Shown here: piece after piece, positions 9,418 to 18,575 of the stretch
Layout: every line of letters begins with the position of its first letter
How positions within the stretch are numbered: the stretch's first letter is position 1
NCBI GenBank assembly: GCA_033763695.1
Contig: JANRKB010000016.1
Location: 1-64,000 of the forward strand
Length of the DNA stretch: 64,000 nt
Reading direction: 5' to 3'
Origin: JANRKB01 sp033763695
Lineage (GTDB): Bacteria; Planctomycetota; Phycisphaerae; Phycisphaerales; UBA1924
The notes under the pieces: generated by a model
The model's input: only the letters and a program-made list of their open reading frames with translations
What the model was told of the DNA's origin: nothing
Databases searched by the model: none
Translations under genes and position numbers: made by a program

Positions 9418-10515
9418 TCACGATGTCGCCGCCGGCTGCTCCGGCGTGCTGATCCTCTCCAAAACCCCGACCGCGTCGGGGGTCAAGACCTTCTGAATCT
9501 CCATGAAACTCTTGCCGACAAGCACCTCGGCACACTTGGCCACCAGCGGCACGGGGCTGCTGGGCTCGGCCTTCTCGTAGTACGCGATGATCTTCTTGAG
9601 CGCGATCAACACATCCTGACCGGACGTGATCTCGCCCTCCAGACGCTGGCGCGGCGCACCACCGCCGCCCCCACCGCCGCCGCTGCTCGCGCCCGAACCC
9701 GCCCCGCCGCCGACCAGCGGCTCAGGCTCTCCGATGCGCTTGTTCAGGCGACGTTTGACCTGCGTGGCGATGTCCTTGAGCATCGTCTTCAGCGCGGTCA
9801 TGTCCGGGCCTTGGCCCGCCTTCACCTTGGCAGTGAACGCCGCGTCGATCGCAGTCGCGTGCGCCAACGCGTCGTCCGCGGCACTGGAAAGCTGCTGCAA
9901 GACTTCGAGGTCGGTCTCTTCAAACGCACCGTCGATGAGATTGATCGACGGAACCGGCTTGGGCGTGCCGTCGGCCGCGGGTGGATCGGGCGGCAGTTCG
10001 CCGCCGGCGATCATGATGTCCTTAAGGCTGAAGCGTCCCGTCTGGCGCGACTCGCACAGCGGACACTCGCGCAGACGCGTCAGGAACTGCAGCGGATCGC
10101 CGAACGACGAAGGCGGCATTGACATGCCACCGACGATGTTGGAGCGCTCGGTCGGATCGTTGCCGTCATCGGGATCGAGTTTGGGATGACAGTCATCCCA
10201 GAGCGTTTCGAGATAGCCGCGGATCACGGCGAGGCCGTCGCGCAAGCCCGCGAGACCTTCCAGACGCATCGACGAGAGCGAGAGCAGCACGCCCATCCGA
10301 AGATCGCGGCTGCGAGCGAGCATCTCGAGGCAGCCGTCGCGAACTTCACGCCACGAAGGCTCCGCGGGCTCAGCGCCCGAATCAACCATGCCCTCGGGCA
10401 CCGTGCCTTCGCTCAGGCGAAGGACTTCGAGGTAGCGCCGGTCATAGCGCAAGTCCTCGCCGCCCGGCGCGTCGGGACTGATCGGTTTGAGCAATGCTTG
10501 AACGTCAACGCCCAT
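9418..10515 (-). CDS. tssA: TssA, ImpA-type T6SS assembly protein
   Basis: This 365-residue protein has the ImpA N-terminal domain (LLKPISPDAPGGEDLRYD at about 7-24, TLWDDCHPKLDPDDGNDP around 115-132) that organises baseplate and tail assembly. The C-terminal part is short and follows a glycine tract (about 8 consecutive Gly near residue 280). It holds the family motif EPSSPVPLVAKCAE. The ATG at 10515 is preferred to a GTG two codons upstream because GGGGTGG lies just before it. A perfect 11-base hairpin lies immediately upstream (10531-10556). Confidence 0.9.
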   Translation of the reverse strand: MGVDVQALLKPISPDAPGGEDLRYDRRYLEVLRLSEGTVPEGMVDSGAEPAEPSWREVRDGCLEMLARSRDLRMGVLLSLSSMRLEGLAGLRDGLAVIRGYLETLWDDCHPKLDPDDGNDPTERSNIVGGMSMPPSSFGDPLQFLTRLRECPLCESRQTGRFSLKDIMIAGGELPPDPPAADGTPKPVPSINLIDGAFEETDLEVLQQLSSAADDALAHATAIDAAFTAKVKAGQGPDMTALKTMLKDIATQVKRRLNKRIGEPEPLVGGGAGSGASSGGGGGGGGAPRQRLEGEITSGQDVLIALKKIIAYYEKAEPSSPVPLVAKCAEVLVGKSFMEIQKVLTPDAVGVLERISTPEQPAATS

Positions 10516-10530
10516 GTCCACCCCGCACAG

Positions 10531-10556
10531 GGCCGCACCTCGGAAGAGGTGCGGCC
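10531..10556 (-). promoter_or_regulatory. Hairpin in the leader of tssA
   Basis: A perfect inverted repeat: 11-base arms (GGCCGCACCTC and its complement) around a 4-base loop. It ends about 15 bases before the tssA ATG, directly upstream of the GGGGTGG ribosome-binding site. No T-run follows in either direction, so it does not look like an intrinsic terminator. A translational control or mRNA-stability role is possible; that is inference. Confidence 0.55.
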
Positions 10557-10681
10557 TGATCCCCAGCCGCTTTGGCTGATGGTCCGATGCCGCCCAACCA
10601 GCGACGGCAAGCCCCGACCCACAGCCCGATCAGACTACCACAAACCGGAGCGATCAACACCCCGAACCCGCCGGAAACAGT

Positions 10682-10719
10682 GGCGAAAACGAAAACCCCC
10701 GGGCCAAAGACCCGGGGGT
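10682..10719 (-). terminator. Rho-independent terminator after the haemagglutinin-like gene
   Basis: On the minus strand a 9-base perfect stem (ACCCCCGGG paired with CCCGGGGGT, 7-base loop; arms at 10695-10703 and 10711-10719) is followed by a T-rich run (TTTTCGTTTTCG). It lies about 70 bases past the stop codon of the exoprotein gene. It should separate the tpsB-exoprotein transcript from tssA, implying that tssA-B-C onward have their own promoter. Confidence 0.85.
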
Positions 10720-10788
10720 GGAAGTGTCTTAAAGTCGCGCAGGTTTGGCAGGGTCGACCACCCCGCAGAGGGCGGCAAGACTGCCCAA

Positions 10789-13700
10789 TCAGCGGAGGGC
10801 CACTGCCTCGTCATGCTCACGGACCGCCTGCGGGGCCGGTGGCATCTTGGGGGAGATGGCATCCAGCAGGAAGCTGGCCTTCATCGACGGCGGCGTAACC
10901 AGGCGGAGCACGCTGTGGTTCTTGGCCGCGTCGGTTTCGAAAGGCGTCAGGCCGAGCTGGTCAAGCTGACCGAAGAACGACTCGACGCGGTTCATCAGGT
11001 CGCGGGCTTCCTCCAAACCGGCCTTGCCCTCGACAAAGGCGCGGAAGTTGGCGGGGGTCTGCTCGGACTCCGGAGCCTGATCCTTGAACGTCGTCCAGGC
11101 GTGGTCGAGGATGTCCTTCATCTCGTCGGCCTTGTTCACCTGATTGCCCTGCTCATCCGTGCCACGCATGAGCTCACGCCAAGACTGCACAACCTCGAGC
11201 GCGAACTCGCTGGAGATGCGGCTGGTCGTGATGCGATAGTCGTTCGAGTTGGGCAGGTCGTCGGTCGACGCGGCCGAACGCTGCGGGAGATCGGTGTAGA
11301 CGGCGCGGCCGAGCAGGTACTCGATCAAATCCTGGATATCGGCATCGACAAGCGGGATCGGGATGATGTCCTTCAGATCCTGGGCCAGTGCCTTGGTGAT
11401 GCGGGTGTTGGGCGCCAGGCTGCCTTCGCCAGACAGGCGGGGCGTCGCACCGGCGAGCAACGTCGAGACGTCGGTATCGGTCGGACCGTCGGACTTGAGG
11501 TCCACGTTGAGGAACGGCGAACCGCCGCCGAGCTGATTGTTGACGAGGTTAGTGCTGAGCACGCCGTCGAAGGCTCGGAAGGTGAGGTTGTTGAGGTTGG
11601 ACGCGGGGCTGCCCGAACCGTTGGTGTAGGTCGCGCCCGTGCCCGACCCAATGAACGAGGCGGTGGTGCTGAATGTGATGTTGCCGAACGCAACAAGGTC
11701 GGTGCCCAGATCGGTTCCGGCGCTGCCGGAGTTCGAGAAGAGCTGGCCGCCCTGACGCAGACGGATGCGGATCGCGCCCGCGGTGACGTTGATATCGCCG
11801 AGCGACGTGAGGTCGCCGAACGTGGCGGTACCCGCACCCGCGTCGAGGTTGAGCGTGCCGAAGGACAGCACGCGATGGCCGTCGCCAAAGTCGATGTCAC
11901 CGCCGTTGGTCTTGACGGTGAAGGTCTTGCCGGGCGTGATGCCCGCGATGCTGTAGGTCGTGCCGCCCGTCAGCGCGAACTGATCGCTGAAGACCACGGT
12001 TGCGTAGCCGGCGTTGCTGGTGGTGGCGTTGATGATGAGCGAGCCGAGCGCCGTGCCCATGCCGATGTCGCCGCCGAAGCGGACGGGGATCAGGTCGAAT
12101 GCGGCGGTGCCCGTTGCATTCAGCGTGAGGTTGGCAAAGCCCGCATTCGAGTCGAGCGTGCTGCCGAAGAAGATCGTCTGAGCGCCGAAGGTGATCGTGT
12201 TCTCGACCAGCGCGGCATCGAGCAGGTTCAGGCTCTCGCTGACGCTGATGTTGCCCTTGGCGACGGTCGAACCGCCCACGCCGGTCGTCAGGTTGCGCAG
12301 CGCGCTGCCCTGGCCGACCGCGTTGAACGTTGTCACGCCGCTGGTGTTGACGACGAGGTCAAACCCGCCGTTGAGTGCCCCGGCGAAGGTGATCGCGCCG
12401 GCACCCGTCGAGGTCGTCGTGGTGTTGCCGGTGAGCAGCACCGCGTCGTTGTAGGTCTGGTTGGCGACCGTCGAGATGGTGGCCGAGAGCTGGGTGGTGC
12501 CGCCGGCGTCGGTCGTGATGCTGTTGACGCTGACCGTGCCGCCGAAGGACGTGATGCCCGTGGTGTTGATGGTAAGGTCAAACGCGCCAGTCGCGCCGCC
12601 GCCGAAGGTGATGTTGCCCGCACCGGTGGACGCCGTCGTGACGTTGCCGGCGAGGGTGACCGAATCGCCGTAGGACTGCGCTCCGGTGGTGGTGACGTTG
12701 TTCGTCAGCGTCGTGGTGCCACCCGCGTTGGTGGTGAGGCTGGTGAGGGCCGCGCCGCCGCCGACGATGCCGGTGAAGACCGTGTTGCCCGTGGTATTGA
12801 CGGTCAGGTCGAACGCGCCATTGACGGTGCCGCCGAAAGTCACGTTGCCCGCGCTGGTCGACGCGATGGTCGTGTTGGCCAGCAGAGCAACGTTGTCGTT
12901 GTAGGTCTGGGCGTTGACGGTCGTGACGTTTGCGCCGAAGCGGGTCTCGCCGCCGGCGTTGGTCGTGATGCTGTTGAGAGCCGCGTTGCCGCCGACGACG
13001 CCCGTGAAGGTGGTGTTGCCGGTGGTGTTGACGGTCAGGTCGAATGCACCGTTGAGCAGACCGCCGAAGGTGACGTCGGCGTTGCCGGTGCTGTCGAGGG
13101 TCGTGTTCGCCGTCAGCAGCACGTCGTCGTTGTATGTCTGGGCGTTGACGGTGGTGACGTTGGCGCCGAGGCTGGTGGTGCCGCCCGCGTTGGTGGTCAG
13201 GCTGTTGAGTGCCGCGTTGCCGCCGACGATTCCCGTGAACACGGTTGCGCCGGTGGTGTTGACGGTCAGGTCAAACCCACCGTCGACCGTGCCCGAGAAG
13301 GTGATGTCGTCGTTGTTGGTGCTGGTGAGCGCCGAGTTGGCGAGCAGCACGACATTGCCCGCGAAGGTCAGGTCGTCCTGCGCCGAGATCGCGGCGTCGT
13401 TCAGGTTGATCGTGTCACCCGTCACACCGATCGTGATCAGGTCAAAGCCGTTGATCGCGCCGAGCGTCGCGGTGAGGATGTCAATATCGCCCGTCGCGCC
13501 CGCGGCAGAGATCTGGAACGTGTTGGCGCCCGCCGCCGAGCCCTTGAGCAGGAGCGACTGACCCGCGACACCAGTGACCGTGCCGCCAAAGGCGAAGTCG
13601 CCCGCGGTGAGCGTCTTGACGCCCGCGCCGGTGAAGGTGACGTTGTCGGAGAGGTCGAGCAGGTTGAGAACCGTGACATCGCCCGCAAAGTCGACCGTGC

Positions 13701-16700
13701 CGCCGCTGTCGACCGTGAGGGCCGACAGACGACCCGTGCCGCCGACTGCGCCCGAGAAGGTCGTCGCGCCGCCGGTCGAAACCGCCAGCGAGAAGTTGTC
13801 GGCGGGATTGCTGTCCACCGTGCCATTGAACGTCACGGCCTGGTTGCCGGTCGAAACGATGTTGGTGATGCCGGTGAGGGTCGTCGCGCCCGAGTAGGAC
13901 TGAGCGCCCGCGGTGCTCAGCGTGCCCTTCAGGCTGGTGTTGCCACCGGTGGTCGTGATGCTCTGCAGGTCTTGCCCGCCGCCGCCGCCCAGTGCACCGT
14001 TGTTGAACGCGACGCTGCGGCCCGAGGCCACCACCGTCGTGAGATCAACGCCGCCCGTGGACGCGTCGACGTTGCCGCCGAAGACGATGCCGCCGTTGGT
14101 GGCGTCGGTCGACGAGAGCGTCGCGTCAGCGCTGAAGCGGACCGCGTCGTTGAACGTCATCGCGTTGATCGTCGTGATGTTGTTCGCGATCGTGGTCGTG
14201 CCGCCGGCGTTGGTCGTGAGCGACGCAAGCGCCTGCGTGCCGCCGACGACGTTGCCGAAGGCCGTTGTACCCGTCGTGTTGACGGTGAGCGTGCGGTTGT
14301 TGGCCGCGAGGTCCGCGTTGAGCAGACCGGCGAACGTGATGTTTTGGTTGTTGCTCGACGCCGCGATCACGTTGGCGGCGAGGATGACGTTGTCGTTGTA
14401 GGTCTGTGCGCCCGTCGTGGTCACGTCGCCCGTGAGCGTCGTGGTGCCGCCGATGTTCGTCGTCAGGCTGCCCAGCGCCTGGGTGGCGCCGACCGTCGAG
14501 CCGAAGATGGTCGCGCCGACCGTGTTGACCGCGAGCGTGCGGTTGTTCGCCGCGGCGTCGGCGTTGACAGTGCCGCTGAACTTGATCTGATCGCCCGCCG
14601 TGCTGCTCAGGATGGCGTTGCTCAGCAGGACCGTGTCGCCAGCGAAGTCGACCGCGTCCTGGAACACTGTGATCGCCGCGGCGAGGTTGATGGTCTGACC
14701 GGCGGTGCCGATTGTGATGAGATCAAAGCCGTTGATGTTGTTGAACGAGCCCGAGGTGATGTCGGTATCCGCCGTGCCGCCCGCCGCGGAGATGCGAATG
14801 TCCGCACCGCCGAAGGACTGCAGGCTGAGGCTCTGGCCCGCCGCACCCGTGACCGTGCCGCCGAAGGTGAAGTCACCCGCGGTGAGCGTCTTGGTGCCGG
14901 GGCCGGAGAACGAAAGTGCATCACCGATGCTCAGCAGGCCCGAGACCGTCATGCCGCCGCCGATGAGCGTGCTGCCGCCGGCGTTGGTCGTGAGATTCAC
15001 GAGCGTCTGCGAACCGCCGACCGCGCCGGTGAAGGTCGTGATGCCGGTGGTGTTGATGGTCAGCGAGCGGTTGTTGGCCGCCAGATCAGCATTGAGCAGG
15101 CTGCCGAAGGTGATGTTGCCCGCGCCGGTCGAGGCGAGCGTGAGCGAACCGGCGAGCGAAACGTCGTCGTTGTAGTCCTGTGCGCCGGTCGTGGTGACGT
15201 TGCCGGTGAGGATCGTCGAACCACCGGCGTTGGTGCTGAGGCTCGTCAGTGCCGTGCCGCCGCCGACCACGCCGCTGAACGTCGTGACGCCCGTGGTGTT
15301 GACCGTGAGCGACTGTGCACCGTTGACCGTGCCCGCGAACGTGAGGTCGAGTGCGCCGCCCGAGAGGATCGCGTCGCCGACGAGAACCGTGTCGCCCGCG
15401 AGCGTGAGCGCGTTGGCAAAGGTCGTCGTGCCGGCACCGATGTTGATCGTGTCGCCGGCCTGACCAATGGTCAGAAGATCAAAGCCCGTGATGAGGCCCA
15501 GGCCCGCCTGCGTGATATCGACATCAGCGCTGCCGCCCGCGGCCGAGATCCGCAGCACGCCGCCGCTGGAAGCAAGCAGCGTCAGATTCTGTCCCGCGAC
15601 ACCGGTGAGCGAACCCGAGATCGCAAAGTCACCCGCCGTCAGCGTCTTGGCGCCGACGCCAGAGAACGTCGTGGTATCAGCGAGCGTGAGCGTCCCGACC
15701 GTGTTGACGTTGCCGCCGAACTGCGTCGTGCCGCCAGCATTCGTCGTGAACGCGGCCAGGGCCTCGGTCGCGCCGACGTTTCCGATGAACGTCGTTGCGC
15801 CAGTCGTATTGATCGTGAAGGTGCGGTTGTTGGCGACGGCGTCCGCGTCGAGCGTGCCGCCGAAGCTGATGTCATTCGCGCCGCCGGTCAGCGTCACGTT
15901 GGCAAGCAGCGAGACATTGCCCGCGAAGACCGTCGTGCGCGAGAGCGTGAGGTCCGCCTCGAGATTGATCGTGTCACCGGCCAGGCCGAAGGTCTGGGTC
16001 GTGAAGCCGCTGAGGTTCGCCAGCGCACCGGCGAGGATGTCGATATCCGCCGTGCCGCCCGCCGCGGAGAAGCGGAACGTCTTGGCACCCGCGCCAAAGC
16101 CGCGGAACGACAGCGTGTTCGCGCCGTTTCCTGCCAGGCCGCTGGTGATCGAGAAGTCGCTCGCGATGAGCGTGGTGTTTCCGACAACGTTGACGGCGAC
16201 GGTGTTGATGTCGAGCAGGGTGCCCGCCGAGAGCGTGACGCTCGCGCCGGTGAGCGTCATGTCGCCCAGGCCGCCGTTGCCGAGCGTGAGATTGCCCGTG
16301 CCGTCGGTGCCCGCGAGGATCTGAAGCGCACCCGTACCCGCGTTGACCTCCAGACCCAGCGGCACGTCGACGCTGATGTCATCAGTCGCGCTGAGCGTGA
16401 TGCCGCTGCCGAGAATGCCACCCGAGAGGATGATCGACTGGGCGTTGACGGTGAACTGACCCGTTGAGCGGAGGTCACCGTTGAGCGAGGCGAAGCCCGC
16501 GTTAGCGGTTGCGGTGAAGTTGCCACCGACGTTGATGTCGCCGTTGAGCTGGATGTTGCCCGCGTTGGCGGTGATCGCGCTGGCGCCCGCACCGGTCGCG
16601 ATGATCGACGAGCCCAAACCCAGCGAGAAGCTGCCCGCCGTGTTGGTCGAGTTGAACGTGCCCGCGCCAAGGTTCAGCGTGAAGCCGTTGCCGATGTTGG

Positions 16701-18399
16701 TGCTCGCGCCCGCCGTCAGGATGAGATTCAGCGCGCCGCCCGCGGCATTGATGTTGCCCTGCAGTTCAATCCCGCCCACGGCCTGGATATCCAGCGTGCC
16801 CGTGCCCGTGATGCCCGTCAGGTCCGTGAGCAACGAGATGCGCCCGCCGTTGGGACCCACACCCGTCGAGTTGATGTTCTGGATCGTCACCGTCTGGTTG
16901 GCATTGAGCTGACCGACGATGGACGCCGCGCTGATGTTGACCGTATTGGCGTTGCTCGTGACGTCGAAGGTCGGCGCGGTGCCGATGTTGGGATCATCAG
17001 GATTGGTGGTAATCGTGATGTCCGAGACGCGCGGGCCATAGATCGAGGACTGCACCGGGCGGACGTCGATCGTCCAGCGACCCGCGGCACCCGACGCACC
17101 GCCGCGCGTGTCGATGTTCGCACCGATGACCATCTGCGAGCCGGCGGTCACGACGTTGCCGCCCAGACCAGCGCCCGCGCCGCGGGCCGAGATCGCGCCG
17201 CCGACGCGTGAGACATCGCGCCCGAAGACCGTGATGTCGCCGCCGTTGCCGCTCACCGTGGCATCGGCCGAGATGCGGGAATCCGAACCGATGAACACCG
17301 CACCGAACTGATCGCTCGCGCTGGCCAGATCACGTCCGACCGTCACGCTGCCGCCGCCGGTCGAGCCGCTCGCGTTGATGTCCGCGCCAACAAGGCCGAC
17401 CTTCTCGCCGACGATGCGGACCGAACCGCCCTTACCCGAGGCATTGGACGCGTCGATGCTGCCACCGACCTGGACAACGCCCTTCGCGCCGCCGTCGATG
17501 TTCACCTCACGGGCCCGAACCGTGCCCGTGTTGTAGATCGCCATGCCGTACAGGTCGCCCGCCGCCATCAGGGCGCGGCCTGCATTGATGCTGCCGTGGT
17601 TCTCAACCCCCGCCGCACCGGCGTTGCCCGCGAGACCCGCGCCGTCGCCGCTGATGCGTGCAAAGAGGTGGCCGTTCTGCTCGCCGATGAGCACGTCCTT
17701 GCCCGACGCCATGATCACCGCGCCGCCCTGAGGCGTGCTGATCGAACCGTAGTTGGCGACATGGCGACCGATGAGCGCCGCCGTGCCCGCGTGAATCGTG
17801 CCCTGATTGACGACCGAGCCGCGCGCATCCGTGAAGTTGTTGCGACCCGCGAGGAAGTCCTCGTTCGAGAGATTCGCAGCCGCGGCATAGATGGCGTTGC
17901 AGTCGACGAACGAGTTCGCACCGAACGTGACACCCGCCGGATTGATGAAGTAGACCTGACCGTTCGCCAGCAGCGTGCCGTCGATCCGCGTCGGGGCGGC
18001 GGAGTTGATGCGATTCAGCACCGTCGCCATCGCGTCGGGCTGCAGGAAGCGAACCGTCTCGAACGGCAGGATGTCGAACGACACGTAGTTGATGATCGCG
18101 CCGCTGCTCGCCGAGATCAGCCAGTAGTTGCCCTGCTGCGTGAACGTCACGTTGCCCACGACAACCTGCGCACCCTCAGGAGCGGCAAGCGCACCAGACG
18201 CCAGGGCGGCCACGCCGACACCCGCGGCCATCGCGCCGCGACGACGCGAGATCGGAGCGAGGCGGCCGACGGTCGGCATCGCGATGGCGCGACCGCTCAG
18301 GCCCGCGACCATGCCGGGCACGCTGCCCGAGACGGCGTTGTCGTTCACACCCGGATTGTGGTTCAGGCCAAGAGTCCGACGGTTGATGCTCTGCGTCAT
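10789..18399 (-). CDS. Large filamentous-haemagglutinin-like exoprotein (TpsA partner)
   Basis: A 2,536-residue predicted secreted beta-helix protein. An extended signal peptide (RRRGAMAAGVGVAALASGALA, ending near residue 67) leads into the TPS secretion domain, with the family motifs VLNRI, GTLLANGQVYFINPAGVTFG and NFTDARGSVVNQGTI. This is the region that TpsB transporters recognise. The bulk is repetitive Gly/Thr/Asn-rich sequence with at least 11 copies of a TTNAGGTT-like motif and frequent LTVNTTG, typical of long right-handed beta-helices. The C-terminal 250 residues are non-repetitive, charged and helical. The ATG at 18399 has AAGGGA upstream; the frame extends 51 codons further without signal features. 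Its partner transporter lies 176 bases upstream. Confidence 0.9.
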   Translation of the reverse strand: MTQSINRRTLGLNHNPGVNDNAVSGSVPGMVAGLSGRAIAMPTVGRLAPISRRRGAMAAGVGVAALASGALAAPEGAQVVVGNVTFTQQGNYWLISASSGAIINYVSFDILPFETVRFLQPDAMATVLNRINSAAPTRIDGTLLANGQVYFINPAGVTFGANSFVDCNAIYAAAANLSNEDFLAGRNNFTDARGSVVNQGTIHAGTAALIGRHVANYGSISTPQGGAVIMASGKDVLIGEQNGHLFARISGDGAGLAGNAGAAGVENHGSINAGRALMAAGDLYGMAIYNTGTVRAREVNIDGGAKGVVQVGGSIDASNASGKGGSVRIVGEKVGLVGADINASGSTGGGSVTVGRDLASASDQFGAVFIGSDSRISADATVSGNGGDITVFGRDVSRVGGAISARGAGAGLGGNVVTAGSQMVIGANIDTRGGASGAAGRWTIDVRPVQSSIYGPRVSDITITTNPDDPNIGTAPTFDVTSNANTVNISAASIVGQLNANQTVTIQNINSTGVGPNGGRISLLTDLTGITGTGTLDIQAVGGIELQGNINAAGGALNLILTAGASTNIGNGFTLNLGAGTFNSTNTAGSFSLGLGSSIIATGAGASAITANAGNIQLNGDINVGGNFTATANAGFASLNGDLRSTGQFTVNAQSIILSGGILGSGITLSATDDISVDVPLGLEVNAGTGALQILAGTDGTGNLTLGNGGLGDMTLTGASVTLSAGTLLDINTVAVNVVGNTTLIASDFSITSGLAGNGANTLSFRGFGAGAKTFRFSAAGGTADIDILAGALANLSGFTTQTFGLAGDTINLEADLTLSRTTVFAGNVSLLANVTLTGGANDISFGGTLDADAVANNRTFTINTTGATTFIGNVGATEALAAFTTNAGGTTQFGGNVNTVGTLTLADTTTFSGVGAKTLTAGDFAISGSLTGVAGQNLTLLASSGGVLRISAAGGSADVDITQAGLGLITGFDLLTIGQAGDTINIGAGTTTFANALTLAGDTVLVGDAILSGGALDLTFAGTVNGAQSLTVNTTGVTTFSGVVGGGTALTSLSTNAGGSTILTGNVTTTGAQDYNDDVSLAGSLTLASTGAGNITFGSLLNADLAANNRSLTINTTGITTFTGAVGGSQTLVNLTTNAGGSTLIGGGMTVSGLLSIGDALSFSGPGTKTLTAGDFTFGGTVTGAAGQSLSLQSFGGADIRISAAGGTADTDITSGSFNNINGFDLITIGTAGQTINLAAAITVFQDAVDFAGDTVLLSNAILSSTAGDQIKFSGTVNADAAANNRTLAVNTVGATIFGSTVGATQALGSLTTNIGGTTTLTGDVTTTGAQTYNDNVILAANVIAASSNNQNITFAGLLNADLAANNRTLTVNTTGTTAFGNVVGGTQALASLTTNAGGTTTIANNITTINAMTFNDAVRFSADATLSSTDATNGGIVFGGNVDASTGGVDLTTVVASGRSVAFNNGALGGGGGQDLQSITTTGGNTSLKGTLSTAGAQSYSGATTLTGITNIVSTGNQAVTFNGTVDSNPADNFSLAVSTGGATTFSGAVGGTGRLSALTVDSGGTVDFAGDVTVLNLLDLSDNVTFTGAGVKTLTAGDFAFGGTVTGVAGQSLLLKGSAAGANTFQISAAGATGDIDILTATLGAINGFDLITIGVTGDTINLNDAAISAQDDLTFAGNVVLLANSALTSTNNDDITFSGTVDGGFDLTVNTTGATVFTGIVGGNAALNSLTTNAGGTTSLGANVTTVNAQTYNDDVLLTANTTLDSTGNADVTFGGLLNGAFDLTVNTTGNTTFTGVVGGNAALNSITTNAGGETRFGANVTTVNAQTYNDNVALLANTTIASTSAGNVTFGGTVNGAFDLTVNTTGNTVFTGIVGGGAALTSLTTNAGGTTTLTNNVTTTGAQSYGDSVTLAGNVTTASTGAGNITFGGGATGAFDLTINTTGITSFGGTVSVNSITTDAGGTTQLSATISTVANQTYNDAVLLTGNTTTTSTGAGAITFAGALNGGFDLVVNTSGVTTFNAVGQGSALRNLTTGVGGSTVAKGNISVSESLNLLDAALVENTITFGAQTIFFGSTLDSNAGFANLTLNATGTAAFDLIPVRFGGDIGMGTALGSLIINATTSNAGYATVVFSDQFALTGGTTYSIAGITPGKTFTVKTNGGDIDFGDGHRVLSFGTLNLDAGAGTATFGDLTSLGDINVTAGAIRIRLRQGGQLFSNSGSAGTDLGTDLVAFGNITFSTTASFIGSGTGATYTNGSGSPASNLNNLTFRAFDGVLSTNLVNNQLGGGSPFLNVDLKSDGPTDTDVSTLLAGATPRLSGEGSLAPNTRITKALAQDLKDIIPIPLVDADIQDLIEYLLGRAVYTDLPQRSAASTDDLPNSNDYRITTSRISSEFALEVVQSWRELMRGTDEQGNQVNKADEMKDILDHAWTTFKDQAPESEQTPANFRAFVEGKAGLEEARDLMNRVESFFGQLDQLGLTPFETDAAKNHSVLRLVTPPSMKASFLLDAISPKMPPAPQAVREHDEAVALR
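12561..13253 (-). repeat. 231-base tandem repeats inside the exoprotein gene
   Basis: Anchor sequence TGGTGTTGACGGTCAGGTC (with small variants) recurs at 12561, 12792, 13023 and 13254, exactly 231 bases (77 codons) apart. This defines three complete periods here. Each period encodes one GTT..FTG..GG motif, one TTNAGG motif, one NDxVxL motif and one FDLTVNTTG motif. Similar but longer-period (about 246-base) copies occur near 14275 and 14521. The repeats keep the reading frame and can change copy number by recombination. Confidence 0.85.
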
Positions 18400-18575
18400 G
18401 GACGATCCCTTACCTTTTTGCCTTGCCTCATCGGTGCTTGTCGGCGCGGGGCCGGCTCGCTCATCCGATGTCTCGCAGACCTTTGCTCTGCGCCGGTTCG
18501 TGCCGCACGCGGCCCGCCGACGCCCCTCCAGTTTCCACACACACGCGACCAAACACGACCATTCGCGACCGATGC

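Noticed and set aside
12561..14530. CRISPR array
   Set aside because: The repeats are 231 and 246 bases, in frame, diverged and coding; there are no short repeats with unique spacers and no cas genes.
10186..16467. A 2,093-codon open frame on the plus strand opposite the exoprotein gene
   Set aside because: It is the antisense shadow of the repetitive gene: Arg/Ala/Glu/Asp-rich, no domain, and it crosses from tssA through a terminator into the exoprotein gene. The minus strand has a signal peptide, a TPS domain and a ribosome-binding site.
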